In this document: piece after piece, positions 53,883 through 64,000 of the stretch
Numbering within the stretch: position 1 is the stretch's first letter
Layout: every line of letters starts with the position of its first letter
NCBI GenBank assembly: GCA_030323305.1
Contig: CP106741.1
Location: 1,937,501-2,001,500 of the forward strand
Length of the DNA stretch: 64,000 bases
From: Paenibacillus sp. CC-CFT747
GTDB taxonomy: Bacteria; Bacillota; Bacilli; Paenibacillales; NBRC-103111
Direction of reading: 5' to 3'
Made by a program: the position numbers and the translations under genes
Notes under the pieces: model-generated
Database searches by the model: none
Told to the model about the DNA's origin: nothing
The model's input: only the letters and a program-made list of their open reading frames with translations

Positions 53883-55497
53883 TTTACCCATTCTGAGCAT
53901 GATTGCCTTCTCTCCCTTGCTTGGGGTTCTCATCCTGCTTTTTATGCCAAAGGATCAAGGAAAATGGATCAAAGTCATCGGGGCGGCCACCACGTTCATC
54001 CCGCTTGTGCTGGCCGGCTTGCTGTACGCCGACTTTAACCAGCAGGAGGGAGGCTTCCAGTACTCGGAGCTTCACAACTGGATAACGGTTCCCCTTAACA
54101 AAGAGGCTCAGCACTTAAGCGAGATCACCTCGCTTTATTTCAAATTCGATTACAGCCTGGCTGTGGACGGCCTGTCGCTTTCCCTGGTCTTCCTGACGGC
54201 GCTGATCTGCACGATGGCGGCGCTCGCCTCGGTCTATATCAAAAAGCGTTGGAAGCTCTACTACATTCTTTTCCTTCTGTTGGAAACCGGCATTTTCGGG
54301 GTCTTCATGGCCCAGGACCTGTTCCTGTTCTTCCTGTTCTTCGAGATTACCCTCGTTCCGATGTTCTTCCTGATCGGCATTTGGGGCTACATCAACCGGG
54401 AGCAGGCGGCGAACAAGTTCCTGATCTACAACGGGCTCGGCTCGGCCGTCATGCTGATCGTGTTCCTCATCCTGGTGACCACGGCCGGCTTCTCGGCGGT
54501 TCAGGATGCGAACGGGGCGTCGCTCTATTTCAGCGGCAGCCTGCGGGACATCACGGATAACCTCTATAACAATCCGAATGCCTATGTTCACATCCAGGAG
54601 CAGAATCTTCCGTTCTACCTAAGCGCCGGGGCGAAGAGCGCTCTGTTCGCGCTGCTCCTGGTGGCGTTCGGCATCAAGCTGCCGATCTTCCCTTTCCATA
54701 CGTGGATGCTTAAGGTGCATACGGAAGCACCGCCTTCCATCGTCATGATCCACTCCGGCATTCTGCTGAAGATGGGGGCATACGGCTTGATCCGATTCGG
54801 GGTGCTTCTGTTCCCTGAACAGGCGAAGAGCTGGGCGTTTGTTCTGGCACTGCTCGGGCTGATCAACATTCTGTACGGGGCGGTTCTGGCCTTCGTGCAA
54901 AAGGACTTCAAGCTCGTACTAGCTTACTCCAGCATCAGCCATATGGGCGTCGTCCTGCTAGGCCTTGCCGCCTTTAACCAGATCGGCATGCAGGGGGCGG
55001 TGTTCCAGCTCGTCTCCCACGGCCTGATCTCCGCGCTGATGTTCCTGCTTGTCGGAAGTCTGTATGAGCGAACGGGAACAACCGAGCTGGGCAAGCTCGG
55101 CGGACTGGCTTCGTCCCTTCCGTTCATGAGCGGCATACTGCTGGTGGCCGGGATGGCCTCGCTCGGGCTTCCGGGGCTCTCGGGCTTTGTGAGCGAATTT
55201 CTCGCCTTCCTTGGCCTGTTCGGTACGATGAAGGCCGTGACCATCATCAGTGCCCTTGGCATTATTCTCGCTGCGGTGTACGTTCTTCGCGGGGTGCTGA
55301 GCATCACGTTCGGACCGCAAAAGGAGGAGCGCCCCGGCATCCGGGATGCCCGACTGATCGAGGCGGTGCCGATGATCGTGCTGGTTGCTTTTATTCTCCT
55401 GCTTGGCGTTTATCCGGGGATTCTCAGCCAGCCGCTGGAGCAGACGGTGACCGGCTTTACCGACTTTATTCAATCCACCCCGAAGATAGGAGAATAG
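53875..55497 (+). CDS. nuoM: NADH-quinone oxidoreductase subunit M
   Basis: An antiporter-like subunit of 540 residues. FFEITLVPMFFLIGIWGY, IKLPIFPFHTWMLKVHTEAPPS and LVSHGLISALMFLLVGSLYERTGTTEL are conserved. Start TTG 53875 (MANLPILSM) lies behind AAGGAGG. The frame is intact over 1.6 kb. Confidence 0.96.
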   Translation: MANLPILSMIAFSPLLGVLILLFMPKDQGKWIKVIGAATTFIPLVLAGLLYADFNQQEGGFQYSELHNWITVPLNKEAQHLSEITSLYFKFDYSLAVDGLSLSLVFLTALICTMAALASVYIKKRWKLYYILFLLLETGIFGVFMAQDLFLFFLFFEITLVPMFFLIGIWGYINREQAANKFLIYNGLGSAVMLIVFLILVTTAGFSAVQDANGASLYFSGSLRDITDNLYNNPNAYVHIQEQNLPFYLSAGAKSALFALLLVAFGIKLPIFPFHTWMLKVHTEAPPSIVMIHSGILLKMGAYGLIRFGVLLFPEQAKSWAFVLALLGLINILYGAVLAFVQKDFKLVLAYSSISHMGVVLLGLAAFNQIGMQGAVFQLVSHGLISALMFLLVGSLYERTGTTELGKLGGLASSLPFMSGILLVAGMASLGLPGLSGFVSEFLAFLGLFGTMKAVTIISALGIILAAVYVLRGVLSITFGPQKEERPGIRDARLIEAVPMIVLVAFILLLGVYPGILSQPLEQTVTGFTDFIQSTPKIGE

Positions 55498-55501
55498 ACC
55501 A

Positions 55502-57013
55502 ATGCCACAAGGACTCCAGTTAGCCGATTTGACTCATCTGGCGCCGGAATTGACCTTGGTCATCTCGGCTATCGTAATTTCATTGCTGGATATGTTCCTG
55601 CCGCGGACGGTGAGCCGGACCCTGCTGGGCTGGCTTTCGTTAGCGGGCGTCCTGATCTCCGCCGTATTCGTGATCGGGCAGCTGAATCCAGCCGAGCCGG
55701 TCTCCTCCTCGGGCAAAGCCTCCGGGTGGACGACTTCGGAAGCCTGCTTAAGCTGGTGCTGCTCGCCGGTACGGCCCTGGTCCTCTTCATGAGCCTGGGC
55801 TCGGTGCGGGAAGAAGAGATTCCCCACGTTGGGGAGTATTATTACCTGCTTCTGCCGGCTACCTTGGGCGGCATGGTCATGGCGGCCTCGGCCGATCTCA
55901 TCACCTTGTTCGTCGGGCTGGAGCTGCTCAGCATCACCTCTTACATTCTGGTAGGGATGCGCAAGAAGAACCTTCAGTCGAACGAGGGAGCGTTTAAATA
56001 CATCATCCAAGGGGGATTTCCTCCGCGATGATTCTGTACGGCATGTCCTTTCTGTACGGCATGTCCGGCTCGACCAATCTCGGGGAGATCAACCAAGCGC
56101 TGATCCAGAACGCCTCCACCCTCAGCCCGCTCATCTACCTGTCCTTCTTCCTGCTGTTGGCGGGCTTCGGGTTCAAGGTAGCGGCGGCCCCGTTCCATAC
56201 CTGGGCCCCGGATGTTTACCAGGGGCGCCGACTCCCGTAACGGCCTACCTGGCCGTGGTGTCGAAGGCGGCGGGCTTCGCCATTCTGTTCCGGATGATGT
56301 ACCGCGTCTACATGGGCGTGACGAACGATACGGGGAACCCGGCCCAGCCGATCAGCGAGGACATCTTCTTCTCGCTAAGCGTTCTGGCCGCTATCGCCAT
56401 GATCGCCGGTAACCTGCTCGCGCTCCGGCAGAAGAACGTTAAGCGGCTTCTCGCTTATTCCGGGATTGCCAATGCGGGCTACCTGCTCGCCCCGATCTCG
56501 TCCCAATTCTCGATTGTGCATTACACGAACTTTTCGGAGTTTCTGTACTATTTGATCGCGTACCTGTTCATGAACATCGGGGCGTTCGCCGTGCTGATGA
56601 TGGTGGAGAGGACCGACGGCACGGAGGAGCTTCGCGGCTTCGCCGGGTTCTATTACCGGGCGCCTTGGACGGCCGTTGCGATGGTGCTGCTTATCCTGTC
56701 GCTGGCGGGGATTCCGGTGACCGGAGGCTTCTTCGGAAAAATCTTCATCATGATGGGGACGCTGCAGAACCATCTGTACTGGCTTGCCTCCATCATGATC
56801 GTTACCAGCGTCATCTCGTTCTACTATTACTTCTCGATCATCCGCCAAATGTTCATGCGGACGGACCCGGGCGGGGACCGGCTGAAAGCCCCGCTTCCGC
56901 TCACCATCACCGCGTGGGTCTGCGCTGTGGCGGGAGTGGCCCTGGGCTGCTACCCGCAAGGGGTCCTTAGATTCCTTCAGGATATTTTCAGCATCGGCAT
57001 GGACATGATGTAA
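55502..57013 (+). CDS. nuoN: NADH-quinone oxidoreductase subunit N (three frame breaks)
   Basis: The third antiporter-like subunit. Missing bases: a C near 55708-55712 (GTCTCCTCC), a G in the run 56010-56014, and a G in the run 56222-56225. Repair restores PVSLLGQSLRVDDFGSLLKL, YIIQGGISSAMILYG and DVYQGAPTPVTAYLAV. The quinone/proton-path motifs LFVGLELLSITSYIL and AAPFHTWAPDVYQG are then complete. Last gene of the nuo operon. Confidence 0.93.
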
Positions 57014-57028
57014 CCGAACCGTACGACG

Positions 57029-57060
57029 AAAGCTTCCTGCGGCAAGCAGGGAGCTTTTTA
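57029..57060 (+). terminator. nuo operon terminator
   Basis: AAAGCTTCCTGC / GCAGGGAGCTTT stem with a five-base loop, then TTTA. Confidence 0.8.
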
Positions 57061-57108
57061 CATTTTGGCGAGCATTTTTTCCGGATTTCCCCAATGTTTC
57101 ATCACAAT

Positions 57109-57152
57109 TTTGTCGAAAAAGTAGGTCTTAAGTATCAATTTTGTCGACAAAA
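57109..57152 (+). promoter_or_regulatory. Tandem Spo0A-box-like sites
   Basis: TTTGTCGAA at 57109-57117 is a perfect match to the 0A-box consensus. TTTTGTCGACAAAA at 57139-57152 is a palindrome matching 8 of 9 positions on both strands, about 30 bp on. They lie 80-125 bp before the subtilase start. Confidence 0.55.
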
Positions 57153-57233
57153 GAAGGAAGAATGACGATTTATAGCGAATAGCTGTGAATTGGTCATACG
57201 GCCTTAAAGTCATTTAAAAGGATTTGGATAAAG

Positions 57234-59557
57234 ATGAGTCTGTTCCCAAAACCTGCCGCCCCTTCCCGCCGACGGTCCCCTGAGCCTTTTTTCCTGCTTT
57301 GGTTGCGGCCAGCGGTACGCTGGAAGAGCCGGAAGGGAAAGTGGACCCGGCTTGTTCTTTTTGTCGTGTTTCTGTGCTTGGTTCCTATTCCGCTACTAAA
57401 GCCTGCGCCTTCTCCGGTATTGCCAACGGAAAACAAAGCCGGGACGTCTTGGATTATTCAATGGAAAGACGAGCCCGATCCCGGGTTCGCCGCAAGCAGC
57501 ACCATCGTCCGCTCCTATCCCGATTCACGGGTAACCGTGGCGGAACCCCGAGCTGGAGAATCCATGGAAGAGTGGCTCGGTCGCTGGCAGCATTCCGCCT
57601 ATGTGGAATCGGTGCAGCCGAACCAAGCGTACCGGATCGCAGCCTCTCCCAATGACCCGATGATCAGCAACCAGAAGTACTTGGAGCAGATTCATGCCCG
57701 GGAAGCGTGGGACGTGGCGACCGGCAACGAGGCCATTACCATCGCTTTGGTGGACACAGGAGTCGATCTAACCCATCCTGATTTGGTGAGTCACCTCGTA
57801 AAAGGCACGAACTTAATCAATCCCGGACAGCCTCCCGCCGACGACAACGGCCATGGCACCAATGTAGCGGGGGTGATCGCGGCTTCGGCCAACAATGACA
57901 AAGGCATTGCCGGTCTTTTGTGGAAGGCCAAAATCATGCCGGTCAAAGCGCTCGAAAGCAACGGAACCGGGGAGGAAGACAAGCTGGGGGAAGGGATCCG
58001 CTACGCCGTGGACCACGGTGCCAAAATAGTGGTTCTCTCGCTCGGATTAAACAAGGCTTCGGCTTATATGGAATCCATCGTCAAGTATGCGGAGTCGAGA
58101 GGGGTGCTGCTCGTGGCCGCCTCCGGGAATGAAGGCAACTCCGTCAAATACCCGGCGGCCTACCCGACGGTTCTCGCGGTCGGCGGCGCTTCAGCGGACA
58201 ACCATGCGGCCACGCTGTCCAACTACGGACCCGAGCTTGACGTGGTGGCTCCCTGGAATGTGTTTACCACCGCAGTAGGCGGGCGGTATATCTATACCGG
58301 CGGGACTTCCCTTGCGGCGCCGCAGGTAGCGGCGGTCAGCGCGCTGGCCTGGAGCCTCTATCCGGAGATGAAGCCTTATGAGATCCGGAACCTTATCCGC
58401 CAGACGGCGGAGGATCTGGAGACGCCGGGATGGGATGCGAAGACGGGCTACGGACTGCTCCGGGCCGACCGGGCGTTGAGCGAGCCTTACCGGGCGGATA
58501 TGTACGAGCCGAACAACAAGATCGGGGAGGCCAAGCCCACCTCAGTCGAGAAACGGATCGATGCCGTCCTGGATGGCAAAACCGATGAAGACTGGTTCGT
58601 GATGGAGGCCCCTTATGATGGGACGCTTCTGATCCAGCTTGCCACCGAGACGAAGGCCAAGGTAGAGGTCACCCATTACCGTAGTGTCAAAAGCGGAGGA
58701 ACGGTTCTGCGCGGCGATGCGGAAGAAGGCCTCTCGGTGCCCGTGACCAAGGGCAAAAACTATATCAAGCTGGCCGCTCCCGAACTTCAGGAGCCGGCCG
58801 CCTACCATATGACCACCCGTTTTCGGATTTACCGGGATCCTTTTGAGGACAATGACCGGCAGTACAAAGCCTACACCCTGCCTGCCCGCACCGGCATGAT
58901 AACCGGAACGTTCCACCAGCAGAACGACCAAGATTGGTTCGTCCTAAATGTGGAGCGGGCCGGTACACTGCAGCTGAAGGTTACCGTAGATACGGCGAGG
59001 ATCGACCCGACCCTGAGCATTCAGAAAAAGGGGAGAGGGAAACCTTCCTTGACCAGGCCGGGGACGGAGCGCCGGAATCGCTTCTTCCCCAGGAGATCGG
59101 ACCCGGAACGTATTACATCCGGGTCAGCAACATTGCCCGCTATACGACACCGGTAACGGGGGAATACACGCTGGACATTCAGTATTCCACCAACTACGAA
59201 GACCCGAATGAACCGAATGGCAAGCCTTATCAGGCGGTCGCCATGGTGCCGGGGACGGAGTATTTGGGGGTAATGGACTCCCATTCCGATGAAGACTGGT
59301 TCTTGTTGAACCTGGCGGAGGATACGAATGCGGGGCTCGTTCTGTCCGGGTTCCCGGAGGATGTGCGCATGCAGATGGAATTGTATGACCATTCGCTGGA
59401 GCCGGTTCAGGTGCTCGTACAGAAAACGTCCGCCAACGCGCGGAAGATTCAAACCAAGCTGAAGGCGGGAATGTATTACATTAAGCTTACCGCCGACAAA
59501 GGCTTTACCCAGCAGCGGTACACCCTGGTGTTCCGGAACGGGGAAACGAAGGCCTGA
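57234..59557 (+). CDS. Subtilisin-family serine protease with C-terminal PPC-like repeats (one frame break)
   Basis: A membrane anchor or signal segment at about residues 39-58 (RLVLFVVFLCLVPIPLL) leads to an inhibitor-like propeptide and the S8 domain with catalytic Asp174 (ALVDTGVDLTHP), His207 (NGHGTNVAG) and Ser359 (GGTSLAAPQ). Three repeats of about 100 residues follow, each with a DxDWF core (TDEDWFVMEAPYDGTL, NDQDWFVLNVERAGTL, SDEDWFLLNL), like bacterial pre-peptidase C-terminal domains. A missing G in AAGGGGAGAGG (59031-59034) splits the third repeat region. The Shine-Dalgarno AAAAGGA is rather far (12 bp). Secreted or surface-held; possibly sporulation-linked, given the 0A-like boxes upstream. 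Confidence 0.88.
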
Positions 59558-59610
59558 CGAAACGCCGCCGAAAGCGTCAAGCCCGATCATTCGAAGGAGG
59601 ACATGGACCG

Positions 59611-59844
59611 ATGGAGTATTCCTTTGCGGTAAACAGCCTGATTTATATTCTGATGGCCCTCATCTGTATTGGATTCTCCTGGTGGGCGCTGCAGCAGTTC
59701 CGGTTTGATCTGTTTCTGAAGAACCCGAAGTCCGCTCAAGCCAAAGCGCTGCAAATCCTGCTCTCGATTGCTCTGGGCTACGAAGCGGCCCGGTTTCTGG
59801 TCGATTATTTCAACTGGTCGGCCATGCTGAAAGGGATGTTTTGA
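59611..59844 (+). CDS. ywzB: DUF1146 family membrane protein (YwzB)
   Basis: A 77-residue protein with two membrane helices (NSLIYILMALICIGFSWWAL; ALQILLSIALGYEAARFLV) joined by a basic loop FRFDLFLKNPKS, the DUF1146 pattern. ATG 59611 lies nine bases after GAAGGAGG. In Bacillus subtilis ywzB also lies just before the murA region; ywmB is missing here. Confidence 0.9.
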   Translation: MEYSFAVNSLIYILMALICIGFSWWALQQFRFDLFLKNPKSAQAKALQILLSIALGYEAARFLVDYFNWSAMLKGMF

Positions 59845-59861
59845 CGGGAATTCACGGGAAG

Positions 59862-59870
59862 TTTGTCGAA
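59862..59870 (+). promoter_or_regulatory. 0A-box-like site upstream of murA
   Basis: TTTGTCGAA, a perfect consensus match, lies 164 bp before the murA start in the ywzB-murA gap. Confidence 0.35.
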
Positions 59871-60033
59871 TAACAACGTCGCTAAATGTCAAGAATGGGT
59901 AATAAGGAAATCCGACACGGGGCCTTAGACAAGTCCGCCACTAATGACCACACGACAAAGCAAAAAGAAGAGGCTGCGAAGACTATGACGATAAAAGAAA
60001 GTCAGAACAAAATAGCACGCGGAGGAGACCGGC

Positions 60034-61370
<1,337 letters not shown>

Positions 61371-61387
61371 CCGTTCCACTTAACCTG

Positions 61388-61423
61388 AACCGCTTTGGCC
61401 CTAAGAGCCAAGGCGGTTTTTTT
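61388..61423 (+). terminator. murA terminator
   Basis: AACCGCTTTGGC / GCCAAGGCGGTT stem with a seven-base loop, then five more T. Confidence 0.9.
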
Positions 61424-61538
61424 GCTGCCGCTGAAGTACCGGCGGCGGGAGAGGCGTGACCCCCATCGGAGGACACGTCCGCTTTTTGAGGGGGAAGTAT
61501 AGCAGTTGGCCGGGTGATTTCTTTTTGAGAGGATAGGG

Positions 61539-61567
61539 GCATGTTCCCGATGGTAACTTCATAGGAT
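61539..61567 (+). promoter_or_regulatory. Possible sigma-E promoter of spoIID
   Basis: GCATGTT (61539-61545), 14 bp, CATAGGAT (61560-61567) resembles the sigma-E consensus (kmATATT, CATAyAmT) at the right spacing. The -10 has two mismatches. spoIID is a known sigma-E gene in Bacillus. Confidence 0.45.
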
Positions 61568-61656
61568 AAGTAGTACCGGTCCGCTAGAAAGAATGCCCGA
61601 TGGCTCCGTTCGAGAGAGTAGGAAGGGCCGGGAATCCGAACGCGAAAGGACGTCCT

Positions 61657-62725
61657 ATGAAGATCAAGTGGAAGCTGGGCCGTCCGGCCGTCCCCCGATG
61701 GCCGTATGGATCGCCCTCATCGCAATGCTCACGGTTATCCTTTCCGGTCTGGTGGTCAAGCAGATCAAGCGCCATCCGGGGCCGCCGCCTTCCGCCGCGG
61801 AGAAAGTCGAGCCGCCCCCAACGAAAGCTTCGGGAGGAACGGATTCTCTTACCGAGGCTCCCTCTATGATCATCCCGGTCTATCTCTCGAAGGAGAAGCG
61901 GATCGACAAGGTAACGCTCGAAGATTACGTTCGAGGCGTGGTAGCCGGGGAGATGCCGATTGATTTTGAACTGGAAGCGTTGAAGGCCCAGGCGCTGGCG
62001 GCCGGACCTATATGATCCGCCGTCTCGCGGAGCAGGACTTCAGCGGGGTGCCCGATAAGGAGGCATGGGTGACGGATACGGTCAGCCACCAGGCTTACCT
62101 GACGCTTGATTACCTCAAGACCCGCTGGACCGGGGAAGCCTACGAGCGCAACATGGACAAGCTGAACCGGGCCGTCAGCGAGACACGAGGCATGGTGCTG
62201 ACCTACGAAGGAAAGCCGATCAACGCAACCTTTTTCTCTACCGGGAACGGATATACGGAGAATTCGGAGGATTACTGGGGAGTCTATGTTCCCTACCTTA
62301 GAAGCGTGAAGAGTCCTTGGGACGAAGCGTCCCCGGAATACCGGTCGACCGCTGTGCTCAGTCTGAAGGAGTTTGCGAGCCGGCTGGGGCTCCCCAGTAC
62401 GGTGTCGGCGGCATCGGCCGGAAACGGCTTTAAGGTGCAGGGATATACGGAAGGCCATCGGGTTAGCAAAGCGACCGTGGCGGGGCGGACGTTCAGCGGC
62501 CGGGAAATCCGGGAGAAGCTGGGCCTGCGTTCCTCTCAGTTTCAATGGAAAGTGAAGGGGACGAACATCGAATTTACAACCTTCGGCTACGGGCACGGAG
62601 TAGGCATGAGCCAGTGGGGAGCGAACGCGATGGCCAAGGAGGGCCGTACCGCGGAGGAAATCGTGAAATACTATTATACGGGCATATCGCTTGAGAAAGA
62701 TTCGGCCTATCTAACGATGAAGTAA
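61657..62725 (+). CDS. spoIID: Stage II sporulation protein D (two frame breaks)
   Basis: A lytic transglycosylase of the engulfment complex (with SpoIIM and SpoIIP), anchored in the mother-cell membrane. Start ATG 61657 follows AAAGGA. One membrane helix (MAVWIALIAMLTVILSGLVV) is followed by the SpoIID domain: LEDYVRGVVAGEMP with the catalytic Glu, LKAQALAARTY, GNGYTENSEDYWG and GYGHGVGMSQWGANAMA. A missing C at 61692-61696 and another at 62002-62003 break it; repair gives AVPPMAVWIAL and LAARTYMIRRLA. Confidence 0.94.
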
Positions 62726-62778
62726 AAGGTTCGCGTGAAGGGCACTAGCAACCTCTCAACCAAATCTCATCCCCTGGT

Positions 62779-62807
62779 GTATAAAACAAATCTATCTGGC
62801 AACAATG
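62779..62807 (+). promoter_or_regulatory. Sigma-F-type promoter of spoIIQ
   Basis: GTATA (62779-62783), 14 bp, GGCAACAATG (62798-62807). The -10 fits the forespore consensus GGnnAnAhTr at every position. spoIIQ is the classic sigma-F target in Bacillus. Confidence 0.65.
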
Positions 62808-62827
62808 GTGGATGAGGTGATAAAACT

Positions 62828-63559
62828 ATGAATGAAAACAAAAACATTCAGTTGAAAGAAGAAGCCCCTCAAACTCAAGAGGGAGCGAAAGCGGCCGGTA
62901 ACTCTCTGACGTGGAGAAGGCTGATGGCCAAAAAATGGGCCTTCCCCGCCATCTACATGGCAGCGGCTGCAATTATTTTAACACTCATGTGGGTCTACCA
63001 GGGAGCGGGTAAGAACGCTTTATCCGATGACCAAGTCGGCCTGACCACAGAAAAAGCCGGACAGCCTGCCGCAACGGGCAAGGATTCCGTCGCCACCTCC
63101 GCCCAGTCGGAGCAGTTCCAGTGGCCGGTTCTGAACCGCAGCGAGCTCGAAGTCAGCCTGCCGTACTTTGACAGCAAAGCCTCCGCGGAAGCCAAGCAGG
63201 AAGCCATGCTCGAGTATGACGGAACGTTCACCCCGCACGTGGGTCTGGATTTGGCCCGCGAAGACAACCAGCCGTTTGATGTTCTGGCCGCAGCAGGCGG
63301 AAAAGTAACCGCCGTCGACAAGAACGCCATCGCCGGAAGCCTTGTGGAAATTACCCACTCGAACGGGCTGGTCTCGGTTTACCAAAGCCTCACCGACGTG
63401 AAGGTCACCAAAGGCGCTGAAGTGAAACGGGGCGATGTAATCGCCAAAGCCGGCCGCAACGAGCTGGAGAAGGACGAGGGTATTCACCTTCACTTTGAAG
63501 TACGCCAAGGCGAAGACGGCGGAGTCGTCAACCCGGAAACGCTGCTTCCCAATCCGTAA
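62828..63559 (+). CDS. spoIIQ: Stage II sporulation protein Q (M23 peptidase fold)
   Basis: A forespore membrane protein that zips to SpoIIIAH across the intermembrane space. The 243-residue protein has one membrane helix (AFPAIYMAAAAIILTLMWVY) and a LytM/M23 domain. The zinc-ligand motifs are complete here: HVGLD (His137, Asp141) and HLHFE (His220, His222). GATGAGGTGATAAAACT precedes ATG 62828. It is monocistronic with its own promoter and terminator. The frame is intact. Confidence 0.95.
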   Translation: MNENKNIQLKEEAPQTQEGAKAAGNSLTWRRLMAKKWAFPAIYMAAAAIILTLMWVYQGAGKNALSDDQVGLTTEKAGQPAATGKDSVATSAQSEQFQWPVLNRSELEVSLPYFDSKASAEAKQEAMLEYDGTFTPHVGLDLAREDNQPFDVLAAAGGKVTAVDKNAIAGSLVEITHSNGLVSVYQSLTDVKVTKGAEVKRGDVIAKAGRNELEKDEGIHLHFEVRQGEDGGVVNPETLLPNP

Positions 63560-63577
63560 AAGCAAGTCCCATCAAGG

Positions 63578-63605
63578 GCAGAAGGACAATCCTTCTGCTT
63601 TTTTT
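63578..63605 (+). terminator. spoIIQ terminator
   Basis: GCAGAAGGA, loop CAA, TCCTTCTGC, then seven T. Confidence 0.9.
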
Positions 63606-63619
63606 GTTGTCCGGCCAAA

Positions 63620-63647
63620 GAATATCTAGGCCCGCCCCTCATATACT
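63620..63647 (+). promoter_or_regulatory. Sigma-E promoter of spoIIID
   Basis: GAATATC (63620-63626), 13 bp, CATATACT (63640-63647). The -10 is a perfect sigma-E match and the -35 has one mismatch. spoIIID is a sigma-E gene in Bacillus. Confidence 0.7.
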
Positions 63648-63681
63648 GTACCAAACTATCTCGAGCAGGGAGGCGAGGCGA

Positions 63682-63972
63682 GTGCATGATTACATCAAGG
63701 AACGGACGATCAAGATCGGCCGCAGCATCGTGGAGACGAAGAATACGGTTCGCACCATAGCGAAGGAATTCGGCGTTTCCAAAAGCACCGTTCACAAGGA
63801 TTTAACCGAGCGGCTTCCGGATATCAACCCTGAGCTGGCCAACCAGGTCAAAACCATTCTGGAGTACCACAAGTCGATCCGGCATTTGCGCGGAGGAGAA
63901 GCGACCAAGGTCAAATATAAAAAGTCCACCCGCTACCGGACGCAAGAGCAGCTCGTAACCGCCCCTTCCTGA
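63682..63972 (+). CDS. spoIIID: Sporulation transcriptional regulator SpoIIID
   Basis: A 96-residue mother-cell DNA-binding protein, near identical in its core to the Bacillus protein: MHDYIKERTIKIGRSIVET, the helix-turn-helix RTIAKEFGVSKSTVHKDL and HKSIRHLRGGEATKVKYKK. Start GTG 63682, eight bases after GGGAGG; the open frame back to 63604 is upstream sequence. The C-terminal tail differs, as expected. It modulates sigma-E-dependent genes. Confidence 0.97.
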   Translation: MHDYIKERTIKIGRSIVETKNTVRTIAKEFGVSKSTVHKDLTERLPDINPELANQVKTILEYHKSIRHLRGGEATKVKYKKSTRYRTQEQLVTAPS

Positions 63973-64000
63973 AATTCCGCCCCTCCCTGCCCCAGCCTCC

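Overview
The window comes from a spore-forming, fairly GC-rich member of the Bacillota, most like Paenibacillus or a close relative. The grounds are gene content and order: an rrn end followed by guaB-dacA-pdxST-serS-tRNA-Ser, then the block prfA-prmC-spoIIR-ywlC-mntP-ywlE-rpiB-ywlG-glyA-upp-atp-ywzB-murA-spoIID-spoIIQ-spoIIID known from Bacillus subtilis, an 11-subunit nuo operon, and sporulation genes with recognisable sigma-E and sigma-F type promoters. No phage, insertion sequence or CRISPR array was seen.

Layout. 1-1410: 3' part of 23S rRNA, 5S rRNA and a degenerate partial second 5S. 1.6-7.7 kb: guaB, dacA, pdxST, serS, tRNA-Ser. 7.8-11.9 kb: small hydrophilic proteins, then an ECF sigma / anti-sigma / triplicated-membrane-repeat / LiaF-like operon. 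12-18.5 kb: alpha/beta hydrolase, acyltransferase, dehydrogenase, two tRNAs, PAP2-type protein, glycosyltransferase and tadA, mostly on the minus strand. 18.7-22.4 kb: a structured leader RNA and a PAS-GGDEF protein, a mini WYL protein, ychF. 22.5-35.7 kb: prfA-prmC, a LytS-type hybrid histidine kinase on the minus strand, spoIIR, ywlC, mntP, ywlE, a ZTP riboswitch with rpiB-ywlG-glyA, upp, mnaA. 35.8-43.4 kb: complete F1Fo ATP synthase operon. 43.5-46.3 kb: an inserted pair made of a GntR/solute-binding fusion regulator and a dehydrogenase. 46.4-57 kb: nuoABCDHIJKLMN. 57.2-64 kb: secreted subtilase, ywzB, murA, spoIID, spoIIQ, spoIIID.

Working together: the ATP synthase and complex I operons form the energy-conserving core. 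Complex I lacks NuoEFG, so its electron donor is not evident here. The ZTP riboswitch ties rpiB-ywlG-glyA to one-carbon and purine status. spoIIR, spoIID, spoIIQ and spoIIID belong to the engulfment and mother-cell programme.

Main caveat: about 26 genes, including essential single-copy ones (serS, prmC, murA), carry one or more one-base frame breaks, and nearly all lie in short homopolymers, mostly G or C runs that are one base short. In many cases restoring one base recreates a conserved family motif (for example the ESPRGE segment of NuoD and the GGC..G.RP.D loop of MurA). I therefore read them as sequencing errors, not pseudogenes, and give the span of the repaired gene as one CDS with the break positions in the evidence.
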